In this document: positions 25,823 through 33,518 of the stretch, piece by piece
Numbering within the stretch: the first letter of the stretch is position 1
How the letters are laid out: every line of letters begins with the position of its first letter
Source: Henriciella sp.
GTDB lineage: Bacteria > Pseudomonadota > Alphaproteobacteria > Caulobacterales > Hyphomonadaceae
Length of the DNA: 36,450 nt
Direction of reading: 5' to 3'
Assembly (NCBI GenBank): GCA_002733705.1
Contig: NVWP01000045.1
Location: forward strand, 1-36,450
Position numbers and translations under genes: made by a program
The notes under the pieces: model-generated
Databases searched by the model: none
Told to the model about the DNA's origin: nothing
Seen by the model: the letters and a program-made list of their open reading frames with translations, nothing else

Positions 25823-26125
25823 CTAGTTGAACTTCTTCATCAGGCCCTGAAGCTGCATGGCAACAGACATGTCGCCCAGAACCTTCAGCTTGCCCTGCAT
25901 GAAGGCCATGGTCGGGTCCAGCTGGCCGGCCACCAGTTTCTGGAAGTCGTCCCAGTCGACCTTGACCGTTGCGTCGGCTTCGCCGTCGGAATTGTCGGCT
26001 TTGCCATTGGCGCCATCAATGAAGAGTTTGCCTTGATCGCCGAAATCAAACTTCACTTTTTTCTTGAAGTCGCCGCCGGCAGAAACGGCTTCATTGGCTT
26101 TCTGGGTCAGAGTTGCGAGATCCAT
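25823..26125 (-). CDS. SCP2 sterol-binding domain protein
   Basis: A 100-residue stand-alone SCP2 domain. Its alternation of helix and strand (VKFDFGDQGKLFIDGANG; ADATVKVDWDDFQKLVAGQL; MAFMQGKLKVLGDMSVAMQL) matches the family throughout. Such proteins bind fatty acyl chains or sterol-like lipids in a hydrophobic tunnel. The G+C-neutral Lys/Asp-rich start has AGGAGA upstream. It is a monocistronic gene ending in a strong terminator. With the thiolase and acyl-CoA carboxylase genes nearby it may serve lipid metabolism, but nothing ties them directly. Confidence 0.93.
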   Translation of the reverse strand: MDLATLTQKANEAVSAGGDFKKKVKFDFGDQGKLFIDGANGKADNSDGEADATVKVDWDDFQKLVAGQLDPTMAFMQGKLKVLGDMSVAMQLQGLMKKFN

Positions 26126-26259
26126 TGAACGTCTCCTCGATTTGGACTCGCGGCGATAAAGCAGGCTGCCCCGCCATAAGGCAAGAGCTAAGGTCGCAAG
26201 AATGACGCCTCTGTCAGATTCTGTTGCCGATACATCGCGGATTGGCGGGCAGATGGGGC

Positions 26260-27111
26260 CTAGTAGCGTGTTCCAATAGGCGGTGAAGCGCTGACAGGCC
26301 CGATATTCCAGATGCCATCATACCGTAAATCCCCGTCGCTCAGCCAGATGCCGGTCTTTTCCGGGTCCGCGCGCCCGTCGACAGGCTGGGGGCCGCAGCC
26401 CTCGGCGGTGCATCTGTGTGTGTCGCCGCCGCTATGAGCGATGTTGAAACTCAGCACTTCATCCTGTGGCAGGTGCATCACCATCGGGTCGAAGGCGGGA
26501 CGGCTGCCAAGCTCCGGATAGGTTTCCTTGCGCGCGTGAAGGTTGCCGACAAGGACCAGGATACGGGCGTCGGGGTTGCGCGCGCTGGCGCGCAGGAGCT
26601 CGGCCGCCAGTCGGCGCTCATAGGGGGTCTGGCTGCCGGAGCCGACCGTAGTAGCGCTGGTGAATCCCACCATCCGGATGTCTGCCCCCTGCGCCGTTAA
26701 TTGCTGCAGACGAATAAAGAGGTCGAGAAAGGCCTGACTCGACAGGCCCCAGTCGGTGCCATCGAAGAAGCCGCGCAGGAGGGTAAAGCGCGCATCGTCG
26801 CTGCCGTCGCTATCGACAAAATTCTGCATGACGCCTGAAAGCTGGGAGGGCCGTTCGATACCGACAACGACGGGCCCGGTTCTGGCCGCTTCGCATACGG
26901 TTTCACCGAACGCCTTTGGCGCCTCGCGTGAGCCGTGGATTTCACCGAAGATGAGAAATGTCTGGTTTTGCTCTCTCAGAAGGTCGCCCGTGTTCGGCAG
27001 GGACTCGCAGCTGAGGTCAGCACCACGTGCCGCTTTGCCCGGCTCGTCTGCCAGGGCGGAAAGCCAGCTCACCGCCAGGGCGGCGGTGCAGAGAAGCGAA
27101 AGCCTGAACAT
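26260..27111 (-). CDS. Secreted ChaN/EreA (TIKI-superfamily)-like protein
   Basis: A 283-residue exported protein: signal peptide MFRLSLLCTAALAVSWLSAL, then a mature domain. Two motifs stand out: TFLIFGEIHGSREA (GEIHG at 56-60) and LVLVGNLHARKE (GNLHA at 189-193), both with paired acidic or His residues. These resemble the metal-binding GE-H and GxxH motifs of the ChaN, TraB/TIKI and erythromycin-esterase group. The C-terminal part contains CTAEGCG, a possible disulfide pair. The superfamily call is moderate and activity is unknown. Start ATG at 27111 has GGGGAGA upstream; earlier starts lack a signal peptide. Confidence 0.55.
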   Translation of the reverse strand: MFRLSLLCTAALAVSWLSALADEPGKAARGADLSCESLPNTGDLLREQNQTFLIFGEIHGSREAPKAFGETVCEAARTGPVVVGIERPSQLSGVMQNFVDSDGSDDARFTLLRGFFDGTDWGLSSQAFLDLFIRLQQLTAQGADIRMVGFTSATTVGSGSQTPYERRLAAELLRASARNPDARILVLVGNLHARKETYPELGSRPAFDPMVMHLPQDEVLSFNIAHSGGDTHRCTAEGCGPQPVDGRADPEKTGIWLSDGDLRYDGIWNIGPVSASPPIGTRY

Positions 27112-27218
27112 GTGTCTCCCCTTGATGAGCCGAAGAATTGCAAAAATCGAGCCAGTCCCCACAGGGATTTGAGATACGGGCTTGACCTGACACCGGGTCA
27201 CACAGTCTAGCTGTCTTC

Positions 27219-28766
27219 ATGTCCTGGGAGAAGTCGATAGAAGAGCTCCGCCGCCGGGAACGGATGGCGGAAAAGATGGGCGGTGAAGAGCCGGTCTCGC
27301 GCCAGCGCGGGCGTGGCAAGCTTACCGTCCGCGAACGCGTGTCCTTTCTGGTCGATCCGGGGAGTTTCCATGAGGTCGGCAAGATCGCCGGTGTCGCGAC
27401 CTATGATGAAGATGAGAAGCTGGACAGCTTCATGGCCTCCAATTCGGTCGTTGGCCGCGCAACGCTGGATGGCCGGCCGGCCATGGTGCTCGGTGATGAC
27501 TTCACCGTGCGCGGCGGCGCCGCCGATGCCTCGATCCGGGGCAAGACAGTCATCGCCCTGAAACAGGCAGTCGAGTATCGCATGCCGCTGGTCCAGCTCA
27601 TCGATGGCACAGGCGGCGGCGGCTCCATCAAGATGTTTCTCAAGGACCCGCGCACCTACATTCCTGAAACGCCCAGCTGGGAGCTGATCGTCGACGGCAT
27701 GGGCGAAATCCCGATGGTCTCGCTGGCGCTTGGACCATGCGCCGGTCTTGGCGCGGGCCGCGTCGGTGCCAGCCATTATTCCGTGATGGTGAGAGAGCTC
27801 AGCCAGGTGTTCGTTGCGGGGCCGCCGGTTGCCATAGCGATTGGCGAAGACGTCTCCAAGGAAGAGCTCGGCGGCTGGGAGATCCAGGCCAAGAATGGCA
27901 CGGTGGATGATGTCGTTGAGACCGAAGCCGATGCCTTCAAGGCGGCCAAGCGGTTCCTTTCATACCTGCCTTCATCCGTACATGAATTGCCGCCCGTGAC
28001 CGAACCCACGGACGACCCTCAACGTCGTGAGGAGAGTCTCATCTCAGTCGTGCCGGAAGACGGCAAGACGCCTTACAAGCCGCAGAAGATCATTGAGGCC
28101 TCCGTCGACAAGGGCAGTTTCTTCGAAATTGGCCGCCAGTGGGGCCGGGGTATTGTGACGGGACTCGCCCGCATCGATGGCCACCCAGTCGGCATCATGG
28201 CGGGCAACCCCTTCTTCCTTGATGGTGCGTGGACCGCAGACGTCTGCGACAAGGTCATGCGCCATATGGACCTCTGTTCGACCTTTCACCTGCCGGTCGT
28301 TCACTTTGTGGATTGCGCCGGTTTTGCTGTCGGGGTCCGTCATGAAACAGCGGGCGTCACCCGCAAGGGTGTGCGGGCCATGGCGGCGGTCTATCAGGCC
28401 ACTGTGCCTGTCTGCGCGGTCGTGATCCGCAAGGCCTATGGGCTTGCGGGCTCTGCCATGATGAACCCGACAAAAGCAAAGTGGCGCTATTGCTGGCCGT
28501 CCGGCAATTGGGGGTCGCTGCCCATGGCAGGCGGGATCGAGGCGGCATTCCGCAAGGAGCTGGCCGAGACCGATGACAGGGAGGCGCTTCTGGCAAGCCT
28601 CTACAAGAAGTTCGAGGCGATGGAGGACCCGTTCCGTACCGCTGAGGCCTTCTTTGCCGAAGAGATTATCGACCCGCGGGACACCCGGCCGCTTCTGGTT
28701 GATTTCGTGCACCATGCGCGCCGGCGGCTGGAGCCCGGCAAGACTGCGTTCGGACCAAGGCCTTGA
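27219..28766 (+). CDS. Acyl-CoA carboxylase, carboxyltransferase (beta) subunit
   Basis: A 515-residue carboxyltransferase with two crotonase-like halves. The N half has GKLTVRERVSFLVDPGSF and the acyl-CoA-binding GTGGGGSIKMF. The C half includes NPFFLDGAWTADVCDKVMRH, HFVDCAGFAVGVRHE and KAYGLAGSAMM. It transfers CO2 from carboxybiotin to propionyl-, methylcrotonyl-, geranyl- or acetyl-CoA. The biotin carboxylase/carrier alpha subunit is not in this window, so the acyl substrate cannot be inferred from context. It lies divergent to the ChaN-like gene (107 bp gap). Start ATG at 27219 has no strong ribosome site. Length is normal for the family. Confidence 0.9.
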   Translation: MSWEKSIEELRRRERMAEKMGGEEPVSRQRGRGKLTVRERVSFLVDPGSFHEVGKIAGVATYDEDEKLDSFMASNSVVGRATLDGRPAMVLGDDFTVRGGAADASIRGKTVIALKQAVEYRMPLVQLIDGTGGGGSIKMFLKDPRTYIPETPSWELIVDGMGEIPMVSLALGPCAGLGAGRVGASHYSVMVRELSQVFVAGPPVAIAIGEDVSKEELGGWEIQAKNGTVDDVVETEADAFKAAKRFLSYLPSSVHELPPVTEPTDDPQRREESLISVVPEDGKTPYKPQKIIEASVDKGSFFEIGRQWGRGIVTGLARIDGHPVGIMAGNPFFLDGAWTADVCDKVMRHMDLCSTFHLPVVHFVDCAGFAVGVRHETAGVTRKGVRAMAAVYQATVPVCAVVIRKAYGLAGSAMMNPTKAKWRYCWPSGNWGSLPMAGGIEAAFRKELAETDDREALLASLYKKFEAMEDPFRTAEAFFAEEIIDPRDTRPLLVDFVHHARRRLEPGKTAFGPRP

Positions 28767-28826
28767 TCCTGCCTTAGTTTTGCCGTGAGCAACCGATCAC
28801 ATTGGGCCTCAACATGGAGGGACACA

Positions 28827-29759
28827 ATGTTGAAACGGATTAGCCCCGCTCTGATCGCGCTGGCCCTTGTGGCGGGTTGCGGTGGACCGGGGGAGAGCTC
28901 TGCAGACTATGAACGCTCCATGGCGGCGCCAGCCATGGAAGAGGCTGACAGCTTCGGCGGTACGTCGAAGATGGCGGCGGGCAACGCCTCTTCAGAGCCA
29001 GCTCCCGCACCGGACCGGCCCGAGGTCGAGCCGGGTGCCGAGCAGTATATCGCCTATAGCCATTCGCTTGGCCTTCGCCTGCCGAAAGGGGCGGTGGAGC
29101 CCATGCTGCAGGGTCATGTCGAGGCCTGCCGGGACGCCGGCACCAAGACCTGTATCGTGGTCAATTCGAACGTCTATAATTCCAATGAGGACTATGTTTC
29201 TGGGAATATCTCGATCCGCGCGACGCCGGACTGGATTGAGGGTTTTCTGGGCCGTGTGGAGACGCAGGCCGAGGCGGCCGAGGGGGAGATCACCTCGCGC
29301 TCGACGCGTGCCGAAGACCTCACCCGGTCGATCATAGATACGGGCGCGCGGCTCGATGCCCAGCGGACGCTGCGCACAAGGCTGGAGGGCCTTCTGGAGC
29401 GGCGTGACGGGGAGCTTGGCGAGCTGTTGCAGATCGAGCGGGAGCTTGCGCGGGTAATCGGCGAGATCGAGTCGACGGAGGCCCAGCTGCGGGCACTTCG
29501 ACTTCGTGTGTCGATGTCGTCGCTGGATGTGGCATATGAGACGAAAGTCCCTGCCTTTTCAGGCTCGCGGTCAAACCCGCTGGGCGAGGCGATAGGTGAC
29601 TTTTTCTACAATCTTTCCAGCGCCATAGCTGCCGTCATCACGGCTTTCGCCGTGGGCCTGCCCTGGCTGGTCCTGATCGGGATTTTCCTCTGGATCTGGC
29701 TGAAGCTTTTCTGGCCCTGGATTCGCCGGAAGCGCCCGGCAAAGGCTTCGAAGCCTTGA
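28827..29759 (+). CDS. DUF4349 domain lipoprotein
   Basis: A 310-residue lipoprotein: the signal ends LALVAGC (Cys18) and is followed by a Ser/Pro/Glu-rich linker. The DUF4349 core includes a long coiled-coil (about 145-230, E, L and R-rich with heptad character) and a C-terminal transmembrane helix (LPWLVLIGIFLWIWLKLFW) ending in the basic tail RRKRPAKASKP. By family knowledge these are envelope proteins of unclear function. ATG at 28827 follows GGAGGGAC; the upstream start at 28785 is discarded. Its 3' end overlaps the pseudouridine synthase gene on the opposite strand by 122 nt. Confidence 0.85.
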   Translation: MLKRISPALIALALVAGCGGPGESSADYERSMAAPAMEEADSFGGTSKMAAGNASSEPAPAPDRPEVEPGAEQYIAYSHSLGLRLPKGAVEPMLQGHVEACRDAGTKTCIVVNSNVYNSNEDYVSGNISIRATPDWIEGFLGRVETQAEAAEGEITSRSTRAEDLTRSIIDTGARLDAQRTLRTRLEGLLERRDGELGELLQIERELARVIGEIESTEAQLRALRLRVSMSSLDVAYETKVPAFSGSRSNPLGEAIGDFFYNLSSAIAAVITAFAVGLPWLVLIGIFLWIWLKLFWPWIRRKRPAKASKP

Positions 29760-30510
29760 TCAGGGCGGCGCGCTCTTCACCGGTGAGGGCGCGCCACTTG
29801 CCTTCTGGCAGCTTCTGAAGCTCCAGCGGGCCGATGCGGACGCGAAAAAGATCAACAACAACAAGGCCAACCAGCTCACACATGCGCCTGATCTGGCGGT
29901 TGCGGCCTTCGCGCAGGATGAAGCGCAGGCGGCCGGGGCTGAGCTGGTCGACCTTGGCGGCCTTGAGTCGGCGGCCATCGAGAGAGAGGCCGTGGCGCAG
30001 CTTGGCGATGACCGGCTCTGTGACCTGGCCCTGAACTGTGACCAGGTATTCTTTTTCGAGCGCCGATGAGGGGCCGATTACGGCCTTGGCGAGGACGCCG
30101 TCTTCGGACAAGAGGAGCAGGCCGCGCGAGTCCATGTCGAGCCGGCCGAGTGGCGCGAAATTCGGGTTACGGCCCGGAATCTTCGGGGCTTTTCCGATCA
30201 GATTGTCCTGGCTTGCCAGACGGATTGCGGGCACCTGCTCGCCTTCTGGCTGGGCCGAGACATAGCCGACAGGCTTGTGCAGGACGATGGTGAGCTGCTC
30301 GTCGAGGGCCTTTGTCGCCTTGCCGGTGAGGGTCAGGGTCTGGCCGGGTTCGATCTTGTGACCCGGCTCGCTCACCTTTGCGCCATCGACGGCAACAGAG
30401 CCTTGAGAAATAAGGGTTTCTGCCTCGCGGCGCGAACAGATGCCGAGGCTGGCCATCCATTTATTGAGCCGGACCGGGGCGTTGCCTTCAAATGTGTAGG
30501 TCGTGGACAT
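29638..30510 (-). CDS. RsuA/RluB/RluF-family pseudouridine synthase
   Basis: A 290-residue rRNA-modifying enzyme. An N-terminal S4 RNA-binding domain (VRLNKWMASLGICSRREAETLI, about 13-60) precedes the catalytic domain with VLHKPVGYVSA and the active-site GRLDMDSRGLLLLSEDG, whose Asp125 is catalytic. Later motifs KEYLVTV and REGRNRQIRRMCE complete the family. It isomerises uridine to pseudouridine in 16S or 23S rRNA; the exact site is not assigned. The last 40 residues are a Lys/Arg/Ser/Gly-rich tail encoded antisense to the DUF4349 transmembrane region. ATG at 30510 has GGAGGAAC upstream; a longer open frame to 30672 lacks support. Confidence 0.92.
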   Translation of the reverse strand: MSTTYTFEGNAPVRLNKWMASLGICSRREAETLISQGSVAVDGAKVSEPGHKIEPGQTLTLTGKATKALDEQLTIVLHKPVGYVSAQPEGEQVPAIRLASQDNLIGKAPKIPGRNPNFAPLGRLDMDSRGLLLLSEDGVLAKAVIGPSSALEKEYLVTVQGQVTEPVIAKLRHGLSLDGRRLKAAKVDQLSPGRLRFILREGRNRQIRRMCELVGLVVVDLFRVRIGPLELQKLPEGKWRALTGEERAALIKASKPLPGASGESRARKASARSRGKSRSGPARAGPRRKP

Positions 30511-30583
30511 GTTGTGTTCCTCCCTAGCAGAGAGGCCCGGGGATGGCGATGTGCCCCGGGCGCTGAATTTCCATGAAAACCGG

Positions 30584-30627
30584 CGGTGCATGGACGGTGC
30601 ACCCACGGTGCATGGGCGGTGTTCGGG
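30584..30627. repeat. Four tandem 11-bp repeats
   Basis: Four units in register: CGGTGCATGGA, CGGTGCACCCA, CGGTGCATGGG and the diverged CGGTGTTCGGG. An 11-bp period puts the sites on one face of the DNA helix, as in an iteron or a multisite operator. They lie 74 bp upstream of the pseudouridine synthase start on its 5' side. No protein is predicted to bind. Confidence 0.7.
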
Positions 30628-30640
30628 GCGTGTGCCGCAC

Positions 30641-30649
30641 TTATCCACA
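30641..30649 (+). promoter_or_regulatory. Perfect DnaA box
   Basis: TTATCCACA matches the E. coli-type DnaA consensus exactly. It stands 14 bp from the phased 11-bp repeats, in a 285-bp intergenic region between the pseudouridine synthase and the lipoprotein gene. One box alone may be chance or a DnaA-regulated promoter; I do not call an origin. Confidence 0.55.
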
Positions 30650-30795
30650 GGAAAGAAAGTTTCCGACCGCACGCGCCGGTTTCGTCCTATGACCGCAAAG
30701 ACACAGTTATAAGGGGATGGCGGCGTGCGCGGGGATCAAACCTCGAAACCTCGCGTTAGCCGCCTGAACACCCGGTACAGAACAAGGACGAAAAC

Positions 30796-31434
30796 ATGAA
30801 ACCGAGCGTGCCGAAGTCGGGCTTTCTGTCGAAGATCTTCATCGCGGTGAGCCTCGCCGTCATGTCGGCCTGCAGCCAGGAGGCCGCCGCGCCCGCCCCG
30901 GCGCCGGAGGATGAGGTTGAGGTGAGCGATGAGGCCGTCGAGACGCGGGCAGACCCGCACGCGGCCACGAGCGGCGCTGAGAAGGAAGGCGCCGAATCAG
31001 CGCGCCTCCAGGGCGCCGCCTCTGACGCAGCCACGATGGGCCCGGATGGCAAGCTTGGCGATATGGCGCTGACCGAAGGCGAATGGTTCTTGAAGGATGG
31101 CGAGGCGCTGTTCGGCCCGCCTGAATCGGAAGCGACCTTCTCGATTGGATGCGATACGGCCTCTGGCGAGGTCATGATGACCCGTTCGATCCATCTCGAG
31201 CCGGGCCAGGAGACGCTGCCGCTCGGGCTCTACACAGAAACGGAGAGCGCAGAGGGCGACTGGCGCGATGCGGGCGATGTCATGCCGCTCGGCATGGCGA
31301 CGCTGCCCGCCTCAAGCGATATTTTCGACGCGATCCGGGAGGCTGACCGGTTTGCTGTCGGCGCGGCAGGTGAACACCTTCTGGTCCTGCCAGTGACCGA
31401 GGGTCTGCGGCAGATACTTGCGGCTTGTACGTAG
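30796..31434 (+). CDS. Lipoprotein of unknown function
   Basis: A 212-residue protein with lipoprotein signal (FIAVSLAVMSAC, Cys26). A Pro/Ala/Glu-rich low-complexity linker follows to about residue 85. The globular C-terminal half contains LTEGEWFLKDGEALFGPPESEATFSIGCD and ends with a helix and a Cys (LRQILAACT). I do not recognise the family. The ATG at 30796 has AAGGACG upstream. It is separated from the downstream acetyltransferase by 159 bp carrying short repeats. No terminator is visible. Confidence 0.7.
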   Translation: MKPSVPKSGFLSKIFIAVSLAVMSACSQEAAAPAPAPEDEVEVSDEAVETRADPHAATSGAEKEGAESARLQGAASDAATMGPDGKLGDMALTEGEWFLKDGEALFGPPESEATFSIGCDTASGEVMMTRSIHLEPGQETLPLGLYTETESAEGDWRDAGDVMPLGMATLPASSDIFDAIREADRFAVGAAGEHLLVLPVTEGLRQILAACT

Positions 31435-31436
31435 TG

Positions 31437-31592
31437 ATTTCGCAGGCGCAGCAATGCACAGTCAGGAAACGGCGTGACCTTTCGGGCACAGGCCTGCAGA
31501 AAGGCATAGGAGCTACGTCATTCAGGCCTTGGAAAGCGGCACCGGAGCGCTTATTTCGCAGGTGCAGCATTAAAGACTGAGCGGGTGCAGCA
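31437..31592. repeat. GGYGCAGCA repeats in an intergenic region
   Basis: A 17-bp sequence, ATTTCGCAGGYGCAGCA, occurs at 31437-31453 and again at 31553-31569 with one mismatch. Its core GGTGCAGCA recurs at 31584-31592, ending 1 bp before the GNAT start codon at 31594. This may be an operator array; the core is loosely similar to TGC/GCA-rich sites of phasin regulators such as PhaR, which is only a suggestion. Confidence 0.4.
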
Positions 31593-31593
31593 A

Positions 31594-32199
31594 ATGACAC
31601 ACGACATCCTTATAGAAACCACCGACGGTGCCCCTGTGCGGCTTCGCCCGTTGACGCTTGGCGATGAAGAGGCGCTGCGCGTTGCGATCAGCAAGCTGTC
31701 CAATCGCTCGCGTTATCTGCGCTTCTTCAATGGCGCCGCGACGCTGCCCGAACATGTTGTGCACCGCCTGGCCGATGTCGACGGCGTGAACCATGTCGCC
31801 TGGGTCGCCATTGACGAAACACAGGACGACAAGCCGATCATCGGCGCGGTTCATGCCCAGCGCGCCAATGAGACGGAGACGTTCGGTGAGTTCTCGATTG
31901 CGCTGCTCGATGCCTGGCATGCACGGGGCGTGTCACGCGTGCTCATCGCGCTGCTGGCCGCTGAGTCGCGCAAGGTGGGCATGGAAATGCTGAAGGCCGA
32001 TGTTCTCTGGGAGAACAAGAAGGGCCGCGCCCTGATGGCCGCGATTGGCGCAAGAAGCGCCGGCAGCGATGGCACGACCATCCAGTTCCGGATGGTTCTG
32101 GATGACGTGCTCGACAGGCTCGGCGCCAAGATCACCCCGTCCATGGAGACGGTGCTGAGCGCCATTGAGGAGCAGGGCTTCTTCGAGACCGCGGCCTGA
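31594..32199 (+). CDS. GNAT family N-acetyltransferase
   Basis: A 201-residue acetyltransferase. The N-terminal strand-helix APVRLRPLTLGDEEALRVAISKLSNRSRYLRFF resembles the GNAT domain of Pat-type protein acetyltransferases. FGEFSIALLDAWHARGVSRVL is the position of the acetyl-CoA-binding motif A (x-x-R-G-V), which is less canonical than RxxGxG. The C-terminal third is helical and Glu-rich. The open frame could begin at GTG 31585; ATG 31594 is used as the family start. Substrate is unknown. It is preceded by short GGYGCAGCA repeats. Confidence 0.8.
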   Translation: MTHDILIETTDGAPVRLRPLTLGDEEALRVAISKLSNRSRYLRFFNGAATLPEHVVHRLADVDGVNHVAWVAIDETQDDKPIIGAVHAQRANETETFGEFSIALLDAWHARGVSRVLIALLAAESRKVGMEMLKADVLWENKKGRALMAAIGARSAGSDGTTIQFRMVLDDVLDRLGAKITPSMETVLSAIEEQGFFETAA

Positions 32200-32215
32200 G
32201 GCAGCTTAGCTGCCG

Positions 32216-32710
32216 CTAGAGCAGGCGCGCATAGAAGGCGACGGCATAGTCCGGCCTGTAGCGCCGCTCGCCGATCTTCTGAAATCCAAGCCGCTGGTGA
32301 AACCGGTGTGAGCCGGGATTGTCCGGATCCGTGTTCACCTCACAGGTGAGACAGGCGCGGGGCTTTGCCGCCTCGAAGGCCGCCCTGTACAGCGCTTCGC
32401 CCAGACGCTGGCCGCGTGCACCGGCGGCAATCGCGATCCGGTCAACATAGTGGGCGCTTTTCTCCTCACGCGCCATCCAGTCCTCAATCCAGCGCAGATT
32501 GTCGCTTGGATAGGCGTCTGTGCCGGGCGCGATCAGATTGATGAAGCCGAGCGGCGTGTCCTCGTCATCGGCCGCGACCAGGCAGGTGCCCATGTCGATC
32601 AGGCGGCCGAGCCCGTCTGCATCGTCCTCATGGCCGACGCCGGGCGTCGAGGCCTGATTGATGGCGTAGAGCGCGGCAAGGTCTGAAGGCTGATAGGGGC
32701 GTATGGGCAT
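32216..32710 (-). CDS. GNAT family N-acetyltransferase
   Basis: A 164-residue RimI/YhbS-like acetyltransferase, unrelated by eye to its neighbour. It begins IRPYQPSDLAALYAINQ and has DRIAIAAGARGQRLGEALYRAA, in which RGQRLG is the acetyl-CoA pyrophosphate loop, followed by CEVNTDPDNPGSHRFHQRLGFQKIG, the classical motif B region (N-x-S-x-x-F-x-x-x-G-F). Substrate unknown. It is convergent with the upstream GNAT gene, with 16 bp between stops. No clear ribosome site; ATG is at 32710. Confidence 0.9.
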   Translation of the reverse strand: MPIRPYQPSDLAALYAINQASTPGVGHEDDADGLGRLIDMGTCLVAADDEDTPLGFINLIAPGTDAYPSDNLRWIEDWMAREEKSAHYVDRIAIAAGARGQRLGEALYRAAFEAAKPRACLTCEVNTDPDNPGSHRFHQRLGFQKIGERRYRPDYAVAFYARLL

Positions 32711-32748
32711 GCGAGGTTAGGGCCTTTAATGCGCAAATAGCGGGTTGC

Positions 32749-33183
32749 CTATTCGCCTTCATATTCTGGCCAGACCTGCGTCTGGCAGAACGGGCCCACG
32801 CAACCTTTCAGTTGCAAATTGCCATCGTCCAGCCGCTTGATGCGGGCGTCATAGGTCTTGTCGTTTTCGGGGTCATAGATGGTGCCGCCGCGCCAGTCAT
32901 TCTTCTTCTTTTCGAAGCCTTTGAGGATGAGCAGGCCGAGCACCGGCTCACCATCCTTGGCGCGCACGTCCTGCGGCGTGACCCCCTCCTCAAGCGAGTT
33001 GGGGTTGATCGCGCTGACGCGTCCGCAGGGGCTGCCATCGCCGCAATCCTTGATGGTCACGCGCGAGGTGCCGGCCTCTGTATAGAAGGTGCCGAAGACG
33101 TCATGGGCCGCGGGCTCTGCCAGCGCAGGCAGGGCGGCGGCGCCGAGCGTGAGCGCGGCGAGAAAGAGGCGGGGTGCGGGCAT
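32749..33183 (-). CDS. DUF2147 domain secreted protein
   Basis: A 144-residue secreted protein: signal peptide MPAPRLFLAALTLGAAALPALA. The DUF2147 domain includes VFGTFYTEAGTSRVTIKDCGDGSPCGRV, GLLILKGFEKKKNDWRGGTIYDPENDKTYDARIK and GCVGPFCQTQVWP. Conserved Cys pairs suggest a disulfide-stabilised beta barrel. ATG at 33183 follows GACAGGAG; the upstream open frame to 33225 is discarded. Function unknown; related proteins occur in the periplasm of many Gram-negatives. It lies downstream of a 42-residue membrane peptide gene on the same strand. Confidence 0.9.
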   Translation of the reverse strand: MPAPRLFLAALTLGAAALPALAEPAAHDVFGTFYTEAGTSRVTIKDCGDGSPCGRVSAINPNSLEEGVTPQDVRAKDGEPVLGLLILKGFEKKKNDWRGGTIYDPENDKTYDARIKRLDDGNLQLKGCVGPFCQTQVWPEYEGE

Positions 33184-33231
33184 GGGACATCTCCTGTCGG
33201 TGAGATGCCCACTATGCGCCCGCACCGGGGC

Positions 33232-33271
33232 GCTGTCGACAGCGATCGCTGCAGGGGCTGGGGGAGCCCCT
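33232..33271. promoter_or_regulatory. Overlapping palindromes and a hairpin before the DUF2147 gene
   Basis: GCTGTCGACAGC (33232-33243) and AGCGATCGCT (33241-33250) are perfect palindromes sharing 3 bp. They are followed by AGGGGCT with AGCCCCT around a G5 loop (33253-33271), next to the stop of the small peptide gene. There is no T tract, so terminator function is doubtful; operators for DUF2147 are possible. Confidence 0.35.
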
Positions 33272-33398
33272 AGAGCTCGCCCGGCTTCTTGGCCGACTGG
33301 CGGATGATCCAGACGGTCAGGCCAACCCCAATGAGCACCAGCGAGCCGAAGCCGACCAGTGCAGCGATTGCCAGTGGATCCACTGAAAGTTTGTCCAT
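33270..33398 (-). CDS. 42-residue single-pass membrane peptide
   Basis: Too short for most gene finders, but the frame is coherent: MDKLSVDPLAIAALVGFGSL, then VLIGVGLTVWIIRQSAKKPG and EL. One transmembrane helix spans about residues 9-32 with a positively charged C-terminal end, which suggests an N-out, C-in topology. GGGAGG stands about 10 nt upstream of the ATG, and the frame ends at TAG. Small helix proteins of this type often associate with larger membrane complexes. It lies 86 bp upstream of the DUF2147 gene and may share its promoter. No family is recognised. Confidence 0.6.
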   Translation of the reverse strand: MDKLSVDPLAIAALVGFGSLVLIGVGLTVWIIRQSAKKPGEL

Positions 33399-33518
33399 GC
33401 GTTTAGCGCCTCCCACCCGCGCCTGGTGTGGTTTGAGTCAGGATGCGCCGGCGCGGAGGAGGGGGCTATAAGGGGGATTGCGTAGGCGTTCACGCAGGAT
33501 GAGGGTCAGGACGCACGC

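Noticed and set aside
30584-30627. CRISPR-like tandem array
   Set aside because: Units are 11 bp and contiguous with no spacers, and there are no cas genes; an operator-type repeat fits better.
30641-30649. Replication origin
   Set aside because: Only one DnaA box, no A+T-rich unwinding region and no replication genes nearby.
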